A stretch of DNA of 64,000 nt from Pararge aegeria (taxonomy: Eukaryota; Arthropoda; Insecta; Lepidoptera; Nymphalidae): contig NC_053201.1 of NCBI RefSeq assembly GCF_905163445.1, positions 12,596,001 through 12,660,000 on the forward strand, given 5' to 3'. This document shows, in pieces, positions 43,440 through 55,924 of the stretch. The notes under the pieces were generated by a model. The model was given only the letters and a program-made list of their open reading frames with translations. It was not told where the DNA came from and ran no database searches. Positions within the stretch are counted from its first letter, which is position 1; each line of letters opens with the position of its first letter. The translations under genes were made by a program, and so were the position numbers.

Positions 43440-44530
43440 AGAAATATATACCTACAAATTATAACCGAATGACTTTAGATATTAAGATAATTGTAAATGA
43501 AAATGTTACAGTAATGTGATTTTTAACAGACTTAAATAAAAGGAGGTTTTATGTTCGAATGTAAGTAATCCTTTAAGTTACTTCATAGAGTAACTGTTAA
43601 TTACGGAACGTTCTCGATGATTATTTTGGAAGGGTTTGTCTTAAAATCTGGATTTGATGCTATTTATAAGATCATCCTGCAGGGCAAGCACCGGTAGGAG
43701 CCATAAATATATCCTGTATATCTCCTGATCATGGAGTTGGAGTTGAGTTGGAGTCTCCTGATCGTTTAATAAATTATTATCATCTTCTGATAATAATTAA
43801 TTTATTAATCGATTATTATTACACATATATTACTCATCTGAATATTATTTCCACTTGCGAACCAATGCTCTGAGATTTGATAAAGCTGTGTGAGAAGATA
43901 CAATTTTATATTTCCCCGCGGAGATAATTTTCTCCTGCCCATGCTAGCTGTTCTGTTGAAATAGAGCAAGAGATCAGAGCAATATACAGTGTGAGTGTTG
44001 ACATCTGTTAAAACAAATACAGTTTACAAATGATCCAGCTTTATTATTATAGCAACACCATTGTTACCACTGACTTTGTTTATTTGAGTGCATACATACA
44101 TGAAGTCGATAATTTATGACACTTTTGATATCCCTACTCTAGTAATTTTTTTAGTTTTACTTTAATTTAGGTTTAAGAATATATTTGTAAATAAATTTTC
44201 TTTGTAAGTTGTATTGAAATTGTAAATAAATTGATGAGGAACCGTATGATTTTATTTGAAGAGAAATTTTTAATTAAATAATAAAAAATCTGGTCAAACG
44301 CGACCCACAACTTTGATCTCTAAAAATACCACCGAACAGGTTGCTGTCATTTTTGTATCCAATTAACTGACGTCATTTTAGCGCTGTACCTAATAGCTTC
44401 TTCCCTTTTCGTCGAAGGTAGTTTCTGGGCAAGATGAAATAAAACTAAAAATGTTTCAAACTTTAATGAATACCAACCTAACTAATAGTAACATAAAAAA
44501 TTACAGCTTCAACTAAATATAGCACCGAGG
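43440..44530. other. Intergenic between tail-to-tail transporter copies
   Basis: Includes AATAAA at 43535-43540, a repeat D copy at 43845-43960 (ATTATTTCCACTTGCGAACC, then GGAGATAATTTTCTCCTGCC), and AT-rich spacer. No gene. Confidence 0.6.
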
Positions 44531-44757
44531 ATATTTTTTATTTATTTACCTAAGGATTGGATTGGGCATGGAAAGAGTAAACTCTTACGTAGTGATTTTG
44601 GGCAAATCCTCCAGTTGGGAGAGGCCTTTAGTCCAGCAGTGAACATGTGGACAACGATGATGTTGATGACCTAAGGATATATTAGCAGAAAATAACAATG
44701 TTTGAGGCCTACTTGGAAATAGATCGAAGGCCTTATGATCAGTTAAGATGCTAACCC

Positions 44758-47700
44758 CTAAAGCTCAGCTTCGTTGAGACGTTCTAAATCATGATTTTTT
44801 ACTTCTTCAATACTATCCGGCAACGCTAATCCTTTGGTCTCCGGCAGCAAGAGACAGACCAACGCACCAAAGAGCGGCGCCAGACCGACAATGACTGTCG
44901 GCATCCACGGCACCGTCTTAGACAAATCGGAGACAAACGGCGCTAGCATGGATCCAACGCGCATGCTTGTCGAACATGCTCCCATGCCCATGTTCCTCAC
45001 AACAGTGGGGAACAGCTCTGATGAATATATATGCAGACTTGTACACACTATTGTCACACAGCTACCTCCGATGCAGCCCAAGGTCAAAGTTATCCAGAAT
45101 ATCTTCGGAACGACTCCCAAAGCCAGAACGCATAATCCGCCCAAAGCGAAAAATGTAACGCACACTGTCTTGCGTCCAAAAATTTTCAGGAGCAAAACGG
45201 ATGCAAATACTGCTGGTGCCTGAAAAATATATGGATTTAATACGACATCAATTAAAATTAATCTATAAAAATACTTGCAATTTATTAGCCCTTGTCTGCA
45301 ATCTAGGAGAGATACTGGTTAGTTATGATGCAGCCTAAGATGGTAGCGGGTTAACCCGTTAGGGGTATGGTATATTTAACACATATCCTTAAACGGAATC
45401 ATGCCAGAACGTTAAATCGCTTTGCAGTCAATTATTTTCGGTATCGAAGTTACTAGCCACAAAAAATCTTAAGTTACTAAGTCCTTAGGTGCCTCTGCCA
45501 GAGTTTTACCATACAAGACTACACCGGTCTAATGTACAGGCCACGCTCCGTCGACAAGGAGCAATTTTGCAACAGAATTTTAAGACAGTTATCCTCAACC
45601 GATTTGGCTGAAATTTAGCATACACGTTTGGTTTGCATGACAATGCAGTGTATTGACATCACTTATTACTGCTACCCGCGTTAATTACGATTTTAAAAAA
45701 CCTTTTGTTTTCCTGGGATAAAATGGAGCCTATGTTACTTTCCATTCTTCGAAACAACTCTATGCCAAACATCAAGTTGATTGGTTCATGGTTGCTTACT
45801 TAGAGCGTACAGGAAGGACATCGCATTTGTAATATTAGTAGGTACGGACGACAGACTCCCAAAGATGGGACCAATTATTTTTTGCAGTTCGAGTTCGTAA
45901 AGAGTCGAAGTACTAAACCAAATAGTTCTGGAGCATACTTTCCAAAATTAAGAACAATCAAATTAAACAAAAATTATGTAAAACTACATTTATAAAGTTT
46001 ATCTGGTATTATCAGCTTAACATGTTTTGGTTGTCATCCTCGACGCATTTTAAAGAGATTAGTTTTACAAGACCTGATACTGATTTGGCTGCTAGATAGT
46101 AAAACAACTTGAAGTTTTTATTATATATTACGAACACGGTATAAAAACTGCATCTGAAATAATATTAATGTTAACATTTCAATAAACGCGTACCCATTTT
46201 TTTTTCTTTATATTGGAACCTACCGTGACCTATACAGTTGTCGCCACTTCTCCTCTTCCCGCGGATGTCATCTATCGACTAAATGTCCGTTCACACAGAC
46301 CGGCTCGGACAGAATCGGACGGTGCTCTTCTTTTCACACAGACCTCCGGCGTGCGTACGGTTGGAACTGGCCGGAGCGACCAAGCTCTGGGTCACATAGA
46401 CCGGCTGGTCGGCTACACGAGCGCGAAAGAGTACGCAAACGGAGCTGTTCGGAAGAGCGCGTCATCAGAAATCATACGTAGCCGGTCGGCTCCTTTTATT
46501 TTTCCACACTAACCGCGTAAACTTTACTCTCCGGCATTCTCAATAACAAAAGAGGTGGTATGTAAAAATAAACCTTATTTCAACTATCCAATACTCTATT
46601 TTAATCGCTATCAAAATCTGCTCTCCAGTCCGAGCCGGTCTGTGTAAGCGGACACTAACAGCAGCGTCCTATGTGCTACTACTACCACCAACACGTCAGG
46701 CGCGGTGATTATGGGCAAACTCCCTTTGGAGAAGCCTTTAGTCCAGCAGTGGGCTGTTATAGGCTAGATCGATTTTGAATTAACCCAGGCCATCCCTACG
46801 CAAATTTGTCCAGCGAGCCAAACGCGATCAATGGATACATCTGTTTGACGGTGGATTGGCGCAGTGGCCAGCGACCCTGCTCTACGAGTTCAAGGCCATG
46901 GGTTAGATTCCCACAACTGGAAAATGTTTGTGCGATGAACATAAATGTTTATCAGTATCTGAGTGTTTATCTGTATATAATAAGTATTAATGTATCTTAT
47001 GTATATATGTATTTATGCTTAAGTCATCTACCAGAAAAAAACTCTTGCCTTTGAGCACAGGAGAAAGAACATACAGAAACCACCGTGTACACGACCAATA
47101 TTGAAGCAGCAGAAACTACTCCACTTTAGTAGTCTCGAACAGGCGGTCAGGTCTATTTAGCATCAGAGCATCAGATATCATTATCAACCCATTAGCGGCC
47201 AACTTGCAGGGCACGGGTCTCCTCTCAGAATGAGAAGGGAGAAGGGTTTAGGCCGTAGTCTACCATTCTGGCCAAGTGTGGATTGGTAGACTTCACACGC
47301 CCTTGGGAACTTTATGGAGAACTCTCAGGCATACAGGTTCATACAAATATCCATCAGTCATCTAAATACCCATAACACAGTTACGCTTACTAGGGGCTAG
47401 ATACTAGATAGCAATGTGTGTACTGTCGTAGTATATCCATACATATGTTTTTAAGAGCCATGATACCAATAAAGTTACCTGAATAAGTCCAACAGTTGCA
47501 ACAGTAATGAATGGATCTTTACTGGTCTGACTGATGTACTGGTTGAACCCGAAGTACGTTAGTCCAATGATCGTCCAAATGGTACAGGAGCTGACAGTTT
47601 TCATCAGAAGGCCAGCTTTAAAGAGATCACTGTAGTTCGGCTTCACTGCGGAAGACTTTTCCTTTATTTCTTCAGACATCTTCTTTAACGTTTCCCGTAC

Positions 47701-50700
47701 ATTTTCTGCGGGGAGACCGTTCCTGGAGTAAAATATATATTTATTAGAGTTTCTGACATTTCATCATCCCTTCAACCGATTACGTCAACTGCTGGACATA
47801 AGTCTTTGGTAGGGATTTCCAAATTCCACTGTGTTGGGCTGCTTGTTTCCAGCGGCTTGTTGTCGTCTGTCCGCTGCATTTACCTGTGTGGGGTGGTCAT
47901 ATCGACCCCTTGGGACCCCAACGTCCATCGGTTCTCGGGGTTATGTCTGTAACTCTACTTCTTCGGACCTCATTTCTAATTTGATCACGTAGATATACTC
48001 CAAAAACTGCATATTTTGATAAAACTTTAAATTGATACTTAGGTACCTACTACAGTGCTTGGTATAGTCTGCAAGTATATGCAGCAACAACCAGGGTTAA
48101 AGTTTCAAAATAACTTTTGCAACAATGCCTTTGCCATGATCACCAAAATTCTTAAAATGTGTTACCCCTACACAGTAATCAATTAAGGCCTGATCAGGAA
48201 AATAGAAACCCTGTTCTGGTGGCGCCACATTTGCATGGCAATACACCTGACAGAGTAAGTATAGAAAAAAATAGATCCATTTTTTTTATATTTTATATCA
48301 TTTTTAGCAACATTACGAGGGTTTTTATTGTCATGTTCAGGTTTAACTATGCCAGCTACGGTAGAAGGAGATAGGGACGATTATCATAATTTTCACATCT
48401 CATAAAAAATACCAGAAAGTCTTCTGCCTAGAAGGTCCTATCATAAAAATAACAACTTTTGTTCCACGATTTATCAAAATTCAGTATTAATTTACTTCAT
48501 ACAATAAATAAATCATGTTATATCTGTTAACTGACATTACACTGTGAAACCAAAACTTATATGTAATCAGCGAAACAGTCACCATACTTTACCGCCCCTT
48601 TTGCCAAACCATTGCGAGAAGCATAACAGAATACAGTAACAAGTAGAGTACTTATATATGTAAAATATTGAATATTTTACAAACTATCGAGTTAAAAAAA
48701 GTTATTCGTGTTAATGTAAACACTTGCGGGTAGAAGGCTTTCTTATATATTTTATTCAACACCACGTTCAATTCATTTAATAGGTGGATAGCCGACATCA
48801 AACTAGTCGCAGGAAGTCGTTGGACGCAAGTAGAACAAAATCGTGAAATTTGAAACGTCCTACCCAAACCCTACGTCAATTGGCTTCGGCTTCATTTTTG
48901 TGCGGGACCGAGTTCGATCTCTGAAACACACGCTTTTTCGGAATTAAGTGCGTTTTCTAAGCAATAATATATATGTCTTGTTAAGTTGTTTCAACGGGGA
49001 AGGAAAATATCGTGATGTATGGCCTTAACCCCTCTCGTTGTAGGAGACCCGTGCCCTGTAGTGGGCCAGTAATTAGTTGATATGTTGTACACTTATTAAG
49101 AAGATTGAAAACGAGCTCAGTTTATAATGCTTTTTTTGTAATAATATTTGACGGACAAAGCAGATCTCCCACCTGATGTGAAAAACCATCGCCTATAAAC
49201 AGAGCAGCATTTCGTAGGGTATGCAAGGAATACGCCCTGCAACGTGTCGCTCTGTTTCCATCAACCTGAGGCGTTAAGATTAGGAGTAGGTGTTAAGCCT
49301 AGGTATTAACACCGGCACCCACGAACCTCAGACAGGAATAGGAACATTATTGCAACAATGGTGCTTAGCGACAGCAATAAGCAAGTTTTAACTTCTAATA
49401 CTGCCGTTGATGCTTACATCTCCGCAGCTCTGCTCACAATCTTCGACGCCTGCTCAACCTTGCCCACGCTGACCAACCAGCGCGGTGACTCCGACAACAC
49501 GAAGAAGTACCCCAAATATATCAGCGGAGGCACCGCCATCGCCAAACTGTACGTGTTCCAACTCCTGTAGTAATACGCGAAAATCGGTATCGTTATATGC
49601 CCCATAATAAACGGGATTTGAAAGAGACAGCCGCATATCTCTCTGTACTTAATCCCAACAGTCTCCATAATTATGACGAAAGAGATGACCATAGTTCCAG
49701 ACGCTGCGACTCCTAAAAGGAATCTTAGGAACGCGAAGGCGATGTAGTTGGAAGGGAACGGGACAGCGAATCCGACTGCAATGACTGAAGTGATTGCTGC
49801 TAGGAACGCGTTCTTTCTGCCGTATCTGAAAAAGAAAGAAATAATTGACCCTTTTTTTCTCCTCTTCCCACGGGTGTCGTACGAGGCGACTAAGGGAATA
49901 TAACGGGCAACAGCGTCCTGTGTGCCACTACTACCATCTACTGCGAACACCATTGTGCCCCGCGTGATGATTGTGGCTAAACCTTCTCATTGGCAGAAGC
50001 CTTTAATCCAGGAGTGGACTGTGGTGTGTGTGTGGTTGGCTTTTGATGATGAACCTTTTTGACACAGTGATGAGCGCTTTGGTCTTATAAGTGGGCAGTC
50101 CCGGATCCGTAAGTAAGTACAAAAAACAATGATGGCAAATGGTGTGGCAGAACAACGCGAGGTCTACCTTAGATTCACAGTCACTTTCCCGGAAGTCTTC
50201 GCCAACCTGGACGGCCTGTTAGGCTTATTTATTTTATTTATACTCTTTATTTTTACACCACTCAGAAAAACTAGAAAAAAAAGAACAAACACATGAGGAA
50301 TGAAGCAGGATAGAAAAGGCGGCCTTATCGATAAGTAGTTATCTCTGCCAGGCCACCTTAGGATTAACTATAAAGAAAAACGAATAGGTGGGGTACCTAC
50401 ACTATTTAGAACATACATACGAATTAGTATGTAGATACATACTAATTCATAAACCAGACTACACAAATACAACAATACTGTTGATAAATATAAAAAATAA
50501 ATATACTAATACATATTTAAATTTTTAACATACCATAAATACTTAAATATGAGTTTGAGTAGATAAATAAATAATAATAGTCTTCTTTATTGAGCGAGAT
50601 AATGAGCCTTAACAGCATTTTTAAATATGCCCAGTGACTTCGACTGTCAATGGAACTGCATTCCACAATTCAGTAGCTTTGACAGTGAACGAATGCTATG

Positions 50701-51192
50701 TGAGTGAGGCTTCTGGGTTGACTGGAGTAGCGATCAACGGAGAAGTTTGACATACAACAAGAGTAGCGTAGAACGGCGCAGTGAGAAGAAGAACGCTTAC
50801 CTGTCAGAGAGGAACCCGAACATGACGCTGCCCAGCAAGACCCCCAGCTGTAACACCATCTGCGCGAAGCTCGCCATCCACGTGCGCTCGCATACCAGCC
50901 CCCACTGCGTGATGATGGTGTTCTCGAACGGCGCGCTGTCGTACCCGTACTCCGCGCAGTCGGCGTAGCAAGTCATGTTTTTGCCCACTCTGCTAGAGTT
51001 GTCCCCGAAGTCCTTGCACCAGAACACCAAGTTCGGGGTCAGGAATATGATCGCCATTTGCACCCATGCTGAAGACAGCTTCACTAGCGACACCGTCACT
51101 ATCACCAGGAACTGCCATTTGCCGAAATGTCCAATCAAAGTCGCAAAGGCATCTTCCTTTTTGTTCGGAGTGAACTGTACTTTTTCTGGCAT
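44758..51192 (-). CDS. SLC22-type organic cation transporter (intact copy)
   Basis: Four exons on the minus strand: 51192-50801, 49825-49418, 47722-47479 and 45219-44758. Phases agree at every GT-AG junction and sum to 1506 bp, 501 residues, normal for the family. Landmarks in order: a first helix at about residues 26-50; an extracellular loop with conserved Cys and sequons NSS and NMT; MFS motif A split by intron 1 (GFLSDR/YGRK); the SESPRWL motif after helix 6; a cytoplasmic Lys/Glu-rich linker; then the C-terminal helices with SELFPTVVRNMG and LLPETKG. SLC22 proteins move organic cations, carnitine or related solutes across the plasma membrane; the substrate cannot be read from sequence. 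The start is AAAAATG at the first Met of the open frame. AATAAA signals lie near 44536-44546. It is tail-to-tail with the damaged plus-strand copy. Confidence 0.95.
45278..45480 (-). mobile_element. SINE family C fragment in intron 3
   Basis: TTATTAGCCCTTGTCTGCAA through GTTAAATCGCTTTGCAGTCA, in the last intron of the intact transporter. Confidence 0.65.
46283..46655. mobile_element. PIF/Harbinger-like MITE, 373 bp, TAA TSD
   Basis: The left end ATGTCCGTTCACACAGACCG and the complement of the right end GTGTCCGCTTACACAGACCG match over about 30 bp. The trinucleotide TAA flanks both sides (46280-46282 and 46656-46658). No transposase. It sits inside another dispersed repeat (46240-46280 plus 46656-46770) whose uninterrupted relative is at 49860-50040. 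Confidence 0.8.
46847..47035 (+). mobile_element. SINE family A, 3' truncated
   Basis: GACGGTGGATTGGCGCAGTG and GGGTTAGATTCCCACAACTG (B-box with G-to-A change), in intron 3 of the intact transporter. Confidence 0.8.
47183..47340 (-). mobile_element. SINE family B, minus strand
   Basis: TTATCAACCCATTAGCGGCC through GAGAACTCTCAGGCATACAG. It is followed by a SINE A 3' piece at 47341-47450. Confidence 0.75.
47341..47450 (+). mobile_element. SINE family A, 3' end only
   Basis: CATCAGTCATCTAAATACCC to GTCGTAGTATATCCATAC. It ends 29 bp from the donor end of exon 3 of the intact transporter. Confidence 0.75.
47760..47970 (-). mobile_element. LINE C-terminal fragment in intron 2
   Basis: Plus-strand landmarks CAACCGATTACGTCAACTGC and CAACGTCCATCGGTTCTCGG match the family at 21405 and 31895. 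Confidence 0.6.
48905..49085 (+). mobile_element. SINE family B with internal deletions
   Basis: GGGACCGAGTTCGATCTCTG (B-box), AACGGGGAAGGAAAATATCG, GGAGACCCGTGCCCTGTAGT. In intron 2 of the intact transporter. Confidence 0.7.
49860..50040 (+). repeat. Dispersed repeat, intact relative of 46240-46770
   Basis: CTCTTCCCACGGGTGTCGTA, GCGACTAAGGGAATATAACG, CAGCGTCCTGTGTGCCACTA and GAAGCCTTTAATCCAGGAGT. In intron 1 of the intact transporter, and useful as the empty-site reference for the Harbinger-like MITE. Confidence 0.7.
50160..50740. other. LINE remnants in intron 1
   Basis: A CCCGGAAGTCTTCGCCAACC stretch (LINE C-terminus) joins at 50215 a segment with AAGGCGGCCTTATCGATAAG, a LINE 3'UTR on the minus strand. 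A 13-bp inverted repeat lies at 50421-50448. Confidence 0.55.
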
Positions 51193-51445
51193 TTTTACGT
51201 TTATATTCTCGATGAAGTGTAGCTATGGCGGATGCATTTTCTATTTTGATTGCAGTGTTGTGCTATCTGTGACAGAATCGACTCGCTATAGTAATAAATA
51301 CAGCGTACACGAGTGTTTATGAGTCATGTATTTCTTTGAAATCAATAACCAAACACTATGTCTATGGAGCCATGAAAAAAGTCAAGGTTCTATCATAAGG
51401 AACGCTTGAATGCTGTCCTGTATATATTTTCGTCTACCCGTCCGT
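51193..51445. promoter_or_regulatory. 5' flank of the intact transporter
   Basis: This 250-bp stretch lies between the start codon and the nearest SINE. I could not identify a TATA box or initiator with confidence. The promoter is assigned by position only. Confidence 0.3.
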
Positions 51446-51449
51446 CTGC

Positions 51450-51620
51450 CTCGATGGTCTAGTAGTTAGTCGGTTTAACTACGGACCATGAGGTCCTTCC
51501 TGGGTACGAATCCAAGAAATCGTGTTTTTCTGTTAAATAATTTAATTCTTAGTACCATCCCGGAGTAAGGTCGGCGGTGTCAACCCAAGTGTCTCTGAGA
51601 GCACGTTAAGCCGTTAAGCA
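51450..51620 (+). mobile_element. tRNA-headed SINE family F
   Basis: A-box-like CGATGGTCTAGTAGTTAGTC and B-box-like CCTGGGTACGAATCC, followed by TTAGTACCATCCCGGAGTAA. Distinct from families A-C. It lies about 260 bp upstream of the intact transporter start. Confidence 0.65.
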
Positions 51621-51624
51621 GTCG

Positions 51625-53345
51625 TAAATAATTAGTTTTTTGGAACTGATGACTAGGAACATATATAATATTTAAAAAAGGCGAATATAAAGGATCTTTT
51701 CAACAAACCACAGCATTGCAAATATGTACTTGCAATTAGTGCGAATAATTCAGGAATATTATACCTACCTAGTACCTACTTATCAATTGAGTAGGTATTA
51801 AGTACAAGTATTATAATATTATTATCATATCATAGATAATTTGGTCTTAGAAATCTATCTTGAGTTTATCGTTTGCGCACTAAGGGACTTTAAAAATATA
51901 AAAAAAAAATCCATAAGTCAAAATCGGCGATATATTTGCAAAGTATTTGGGGTAAGTATATATAGTTCAATATTCTAACAATATTGATTTGCCGTCGCTT
52001 TTCATTGTTGAGAATATAATGAATGTTAGAAAACATATGCACCAATAAAAAAAGAACTCTGATAGTCATTTATCATAGGGAATTCAAAGTATTTTAAATA
52101 ACGCAAAACAAGAGTAGGTCCCCGGGACGGGCATTTGCGATTGGCAATGTTTAAGTGATTGATGGTTTCAAATAGTGGGTGATTAAGGCTTTAAGGCTCG
52201 AAGAGCAAGAACAGATATATTATACGCCCACACCACGTTTGTTTTTTTTTTCGTTTTACTCAATTTTGACATAAATATGACGATTCAAATGTTCTGAATC
52301 TATCCCCGTCGGCCGATTTTTTTCCATCACGTGTAGGTATTTATTTATGTATTTTTTTTCAAATTTCAAAAATTTGGTTTTTTTTTTAATTTTTTTGCGC
52401 GACAATGTTACAAATAGCGTATATACAAACAGTGTATGTACAAAATAAGTTTTAGCTAGTTGTAAGAGAAAGAAGGGAAGTGCCGAAGCTGATTTTTATG
52501 GTAGGTGGTACATGCGCGCATGCGCAGTATTCGCTGTGACTCCACAACAGTTAAGTGAAAACTTGTCAATTAATTGTTTACGTTTTGTATCAAATATTTT
52601 GGTAAGTTTTGCATAAAGTTTATGTTCCCTATATTAGTTTTGAGTGTTTAATGTGTTTATGTATTTTTTTATCAGCAGAAACAATAAATATAAAATAGGT
52701 ATATGGTCAGCAGCAATGCTTGCTGATTTCTGTTGGTCAATTCGCCGAGAAACTCCAATAAGTAGAAAAGGAAAAAAACTACAAAATAACAAATTTTCTC
52801 ACCATATAATGAGATACCTGACCGATGTTTGTTCATTTTGTGACTATAATTTAGGATTTTTCAATGTAAAACTTAGACTGTAATATTTATTCATTTCGTT
52901 ATAATAATTGATGTTTTAATAATATTATTTGTTAATTAAATATTATATTAGAATTTGGAAATCTACGTGTGGTACTTCAGATTTAATTGTATGTCAGATT
53001 CCGTGTTTAGAGCACAAAATATGAAGAATTCATGCATGAAAACAAGGAGGAGAAAAAACAATTTTTTTTTTGCAGACCATGTAATTATTAACTGATATTA
53101 GATTTTTAATAATTTAAGGAAGTACTTACGTATTATTGACTATTTTATTTACATTATATAATTCTAGATAAATATATATTATTTTAACTTCTATCTTCGG
53201 CGATACTTATTTAGGCATTTCCTTGTTCCGTGAAAACAGAAATATAGCGCTTAATTATGATGATGGAACGTAACATTTGTGAACAGCGTAGTTGGCTGGT
53301 AATCGGTTACCTATTCTTGTAAAAAAATGTGAACACATATTTTGT
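51625..53345. other. No gene seen
   Basis: Long AT-rich stretch with no coding signature. One 79-codon frame at 52644-52883 is unsupported. Confidence 0.45.
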
Positions 53346-53349
53346 AGTA

Positions 53350-53480
53350 AAAAAACGTGTGTGTACTTAAGTAGAAGTTATACTTCTTTGGCGTAACAAG
53401 ATAAAAACTTTCAAAAATTTCATCTTTCGCCAAAAATAGAAAAAAGGTATTTAATACATAGAAAGTTTTATTATAACGCA
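53350..53480 (+). repeat. Dispersed repeat H, copy 2
   Basis: Homologous to 10043-10205, including AGAAGTTATACTTCTTTGGC and AAAAAAGGTATTTAATACAT. Confidence 0.7.
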
Positions 53481-53484
53481 TTAT

Positions 53485-54210
53485 CTAGTTATCTCATTCT
53501 CGGACCGCCAAGTTTCACTCAACATTGAAATTCGAGATTTTTGTACAATTTAATCAATTAAATCACCGGAATGAGCCCGCAGACTTTAACAATTTAAAGT
53601 GTACACTGTCAAAGCTTTTTTTGAAAAACTAAAATGTTGACTATAGCTAACTTCAAGGTGTCGGTTTGTCGTGACGGTGTGCACGCGCATCGTAAATATT
53701 TACACTCATAATTTTTACTATGAATAACTTCACAAATATCTAGTTTCCACGCCAACTCGACCGGTACATTCACCGACTTGAATAGCAAAGCGGAGATATT
53801 TGTTCCCCAAACAAAAAAGGAATGAAAATAAACTGGCATCTTTAATTATAAATCCTACAGATAGTGTGTTAGTGTCGTGGCCTACGTGGGTACTGGATGG
53901 CAACTGCGATATCGGCATGCGTCAATTTAAACAATGATTCCTCAAAAGGTTTGTATGGGAGCTATAATAAAACTTATGTCATTCACTTTAACATTAATTG
54001 AGCTCACTGTTTCTTAATAACCAATTCATTGCCCACTGTTGGGCACAGGGCTCTTATCTCATCCTTCTTCTGTAGTTTTAGCAACCCGATAAACAACTAC
54101 CAATTAGATGTTGCCCGCGACTTCGTCTGCATTTGTGCGGTTCTTTTAAAACTCGTGAGAACAGTTGGTTCCAGGTTCCGGGATAAAGAGTATAAGTATA
54201 TTATATCCGT
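53485..54210. other. No gene seen
   Basis: Contains a Helitron-like scrap near 54110 (TTGCCCGCGACTTCGTCTGC). Otherwise spacer. Confidence 0.4.
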
Positions 54211-54214
54211 CTCC

Positions 54215-54450
54215 AGCAGGAGTAGCTCAGGCAGGAGACAAAAATTATATCCCCTGACATTAACGTGTCCACCTGCTGAATATGGAATTGGTAGAAGTTG
54301 ACCCCCGTTTTTTATTACACTGTACACATATATTATTATTTGGATATTATTTCCACTTGTGCGCCAGTGCTGTGAGTTGATAAAGCTGTGGGAGAAGATA
54401 AATTTGTATCCTTTCCCCGGGGAGATAATTGTCTCCTGCCTCCTGTACGC
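54215..54450 (+). repeat. Repeat D, larger copy
   Basis: GGCAGGAGACAAAAATTATA, then TTATTTGGATATTATTTCCA and GGGGAGATAATTGTCTCCTG. Relatives lie at 43845-43960 and 57185-57790. The GGAGATAATTGTCTCC stretch is itself palindromic. Confidence 0.7.
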
Positions 54451-54454
54451 AAAA

Positions 54455-55645
54455 CTGAATGAAAATATGTACAGCGGTGGAGTCGGACAAAGTTAACATA
54501 CACGCAAATCCATGCGAACGTATGTTTGTTTGTGTTTCCTAACAAAGCAAGCTATCCACTTGGTCCTTGGCACAGAATTAGTTGAATGGACCGAAAGTAT
54601 ATTTTTATCCTAGGAAAACAAACCGCTCCCATGGGATTTGCAATAAAACAGCAAAAAACGCGAAGGAAAAACGCGGGCAAATTCTAGTATATAAATAGAA
54701 CTAACAAACAAAGAGACACAATTTCGAATTTATATTATAAGTACAAGTGTAGACTAATAACAATACAAATGCACCAATACTTATCTTTGTCAAATGCCCC
54801 AATTATGAATTATTTGCCTTTGATATTGACTCATAGTTATTTCAAAAAAACACTTGTTTTTAAACGCAATCACTTAAAAACATCGCAACTTTTTTAAACA
54901 CTCACCTTAACTTCCTTTCTTTTTTTAAAATTATATTTCGCAACTTTTTCTAAACGCAGAAACTAACAGGCGTCAGTTCACCACAGAGTAAAGACTAACA
55001 AGATAGGAATCAGAATTCAGCGTAGCCTGTAAGTTAGTCATACATTGCATGTTCACTGTACACATACGTATAAAAATAGCACGGGAGATATAAACATAGC
55101 AGTTGAATCGTACGGGATTTCCGAAATTCCAGCCAGTCATGCTTACGTGCAGGGAATTGTGTTCTGTAACTAATAGTAAAGATTAAATCTATCAAATTCA
55201 CAGTAGCTTTAAGCAATATTGAAAATAATTGAAGTACCTATTTTTCAAACTGGTGATAAATATTATAACATTAATTACTTCGTTTTCAAACTTTTAAGAA
55301 GCTGATCAAATGAAGTGTGTTTCTATTGGATTTTTTTTGTTCGTTCGTTGAATTGATTGAATTGCTACCGCCACCGCACTGCGCCGCTGTCACTCGATAT
55401 AGGATGCTTCTTATAACCGTTTTAGTCTTTAAAAGTTAATATCTATAATCTCTTTTCTCTTGTTATGTCTTATTATATTAGAGGATGAACACTTCGAGAA
55501 AATATCTGTATAAAATCGTAATAACCGAAATATAGTATTCTTTATTTTGTGCCGAAGTTTTAATGAATATGATATCCGTTTTAAGTAACTTTGCAATTAT
55601 TTTCCATCTAAAAAATTTTACTTTCATGAAAACTTTTTTTTCTGT
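54455..55645. other. No gene seen
   Basis: AT-rich with no recognised feature. Confidence 0.4.
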
Positions 55646-55648
55646 GTC

Positions 55649-55870
55649 TTGTCTTGGTTAAAGCTTTGTGTTAGTAATGTTCAATTTAAAATTACAGCCA
55701 CGCTGAAAGCGAAAAACCTAGAGGCCGGTCAACCAACCAACCAACCAACCAACCAACCAGATGCTGACAAGTTGATGAAGACTCCAACTCGTCCAGATTG
55801 TCTACCATCGCCAAAATGGCCTCCAACAAACGCCAATGGCCAAGAATTACCTATGTTCTTTTCGCTATGA
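55649..55870 (+). other. Open frame with (CCAA)n microsatellite
   Basis: A 73-codon frame runs through a CCAA repeat at 55731-55759, giving a QPTNQPTNQP run. No intron or homology supports a gene. Confidence 0.3.
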
Positions 55871-55924
55871 AGAACTAAATAGTTCTTGCATTCATTTCAT
55901 TTCGGAATACTGAGCACCTAAAGA

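Noticed and set aside
44834..45223. A 129-codon plus-strand gene
   Set aside because: It is the antisense shadow of the terminal exon of the intact transporter.
46213..46512. A 99-codon gene
   Set aside because: The frame lies almost entirely in the Harbinger-like MITE.
50975..51322. A 115-codon plus-strand gene
   Set aside because: Antisense shadow of transporter exon 1.
51450..51520. A tRNA gene
   Set aside because: The arms do not close well and a SINE-like body follows.
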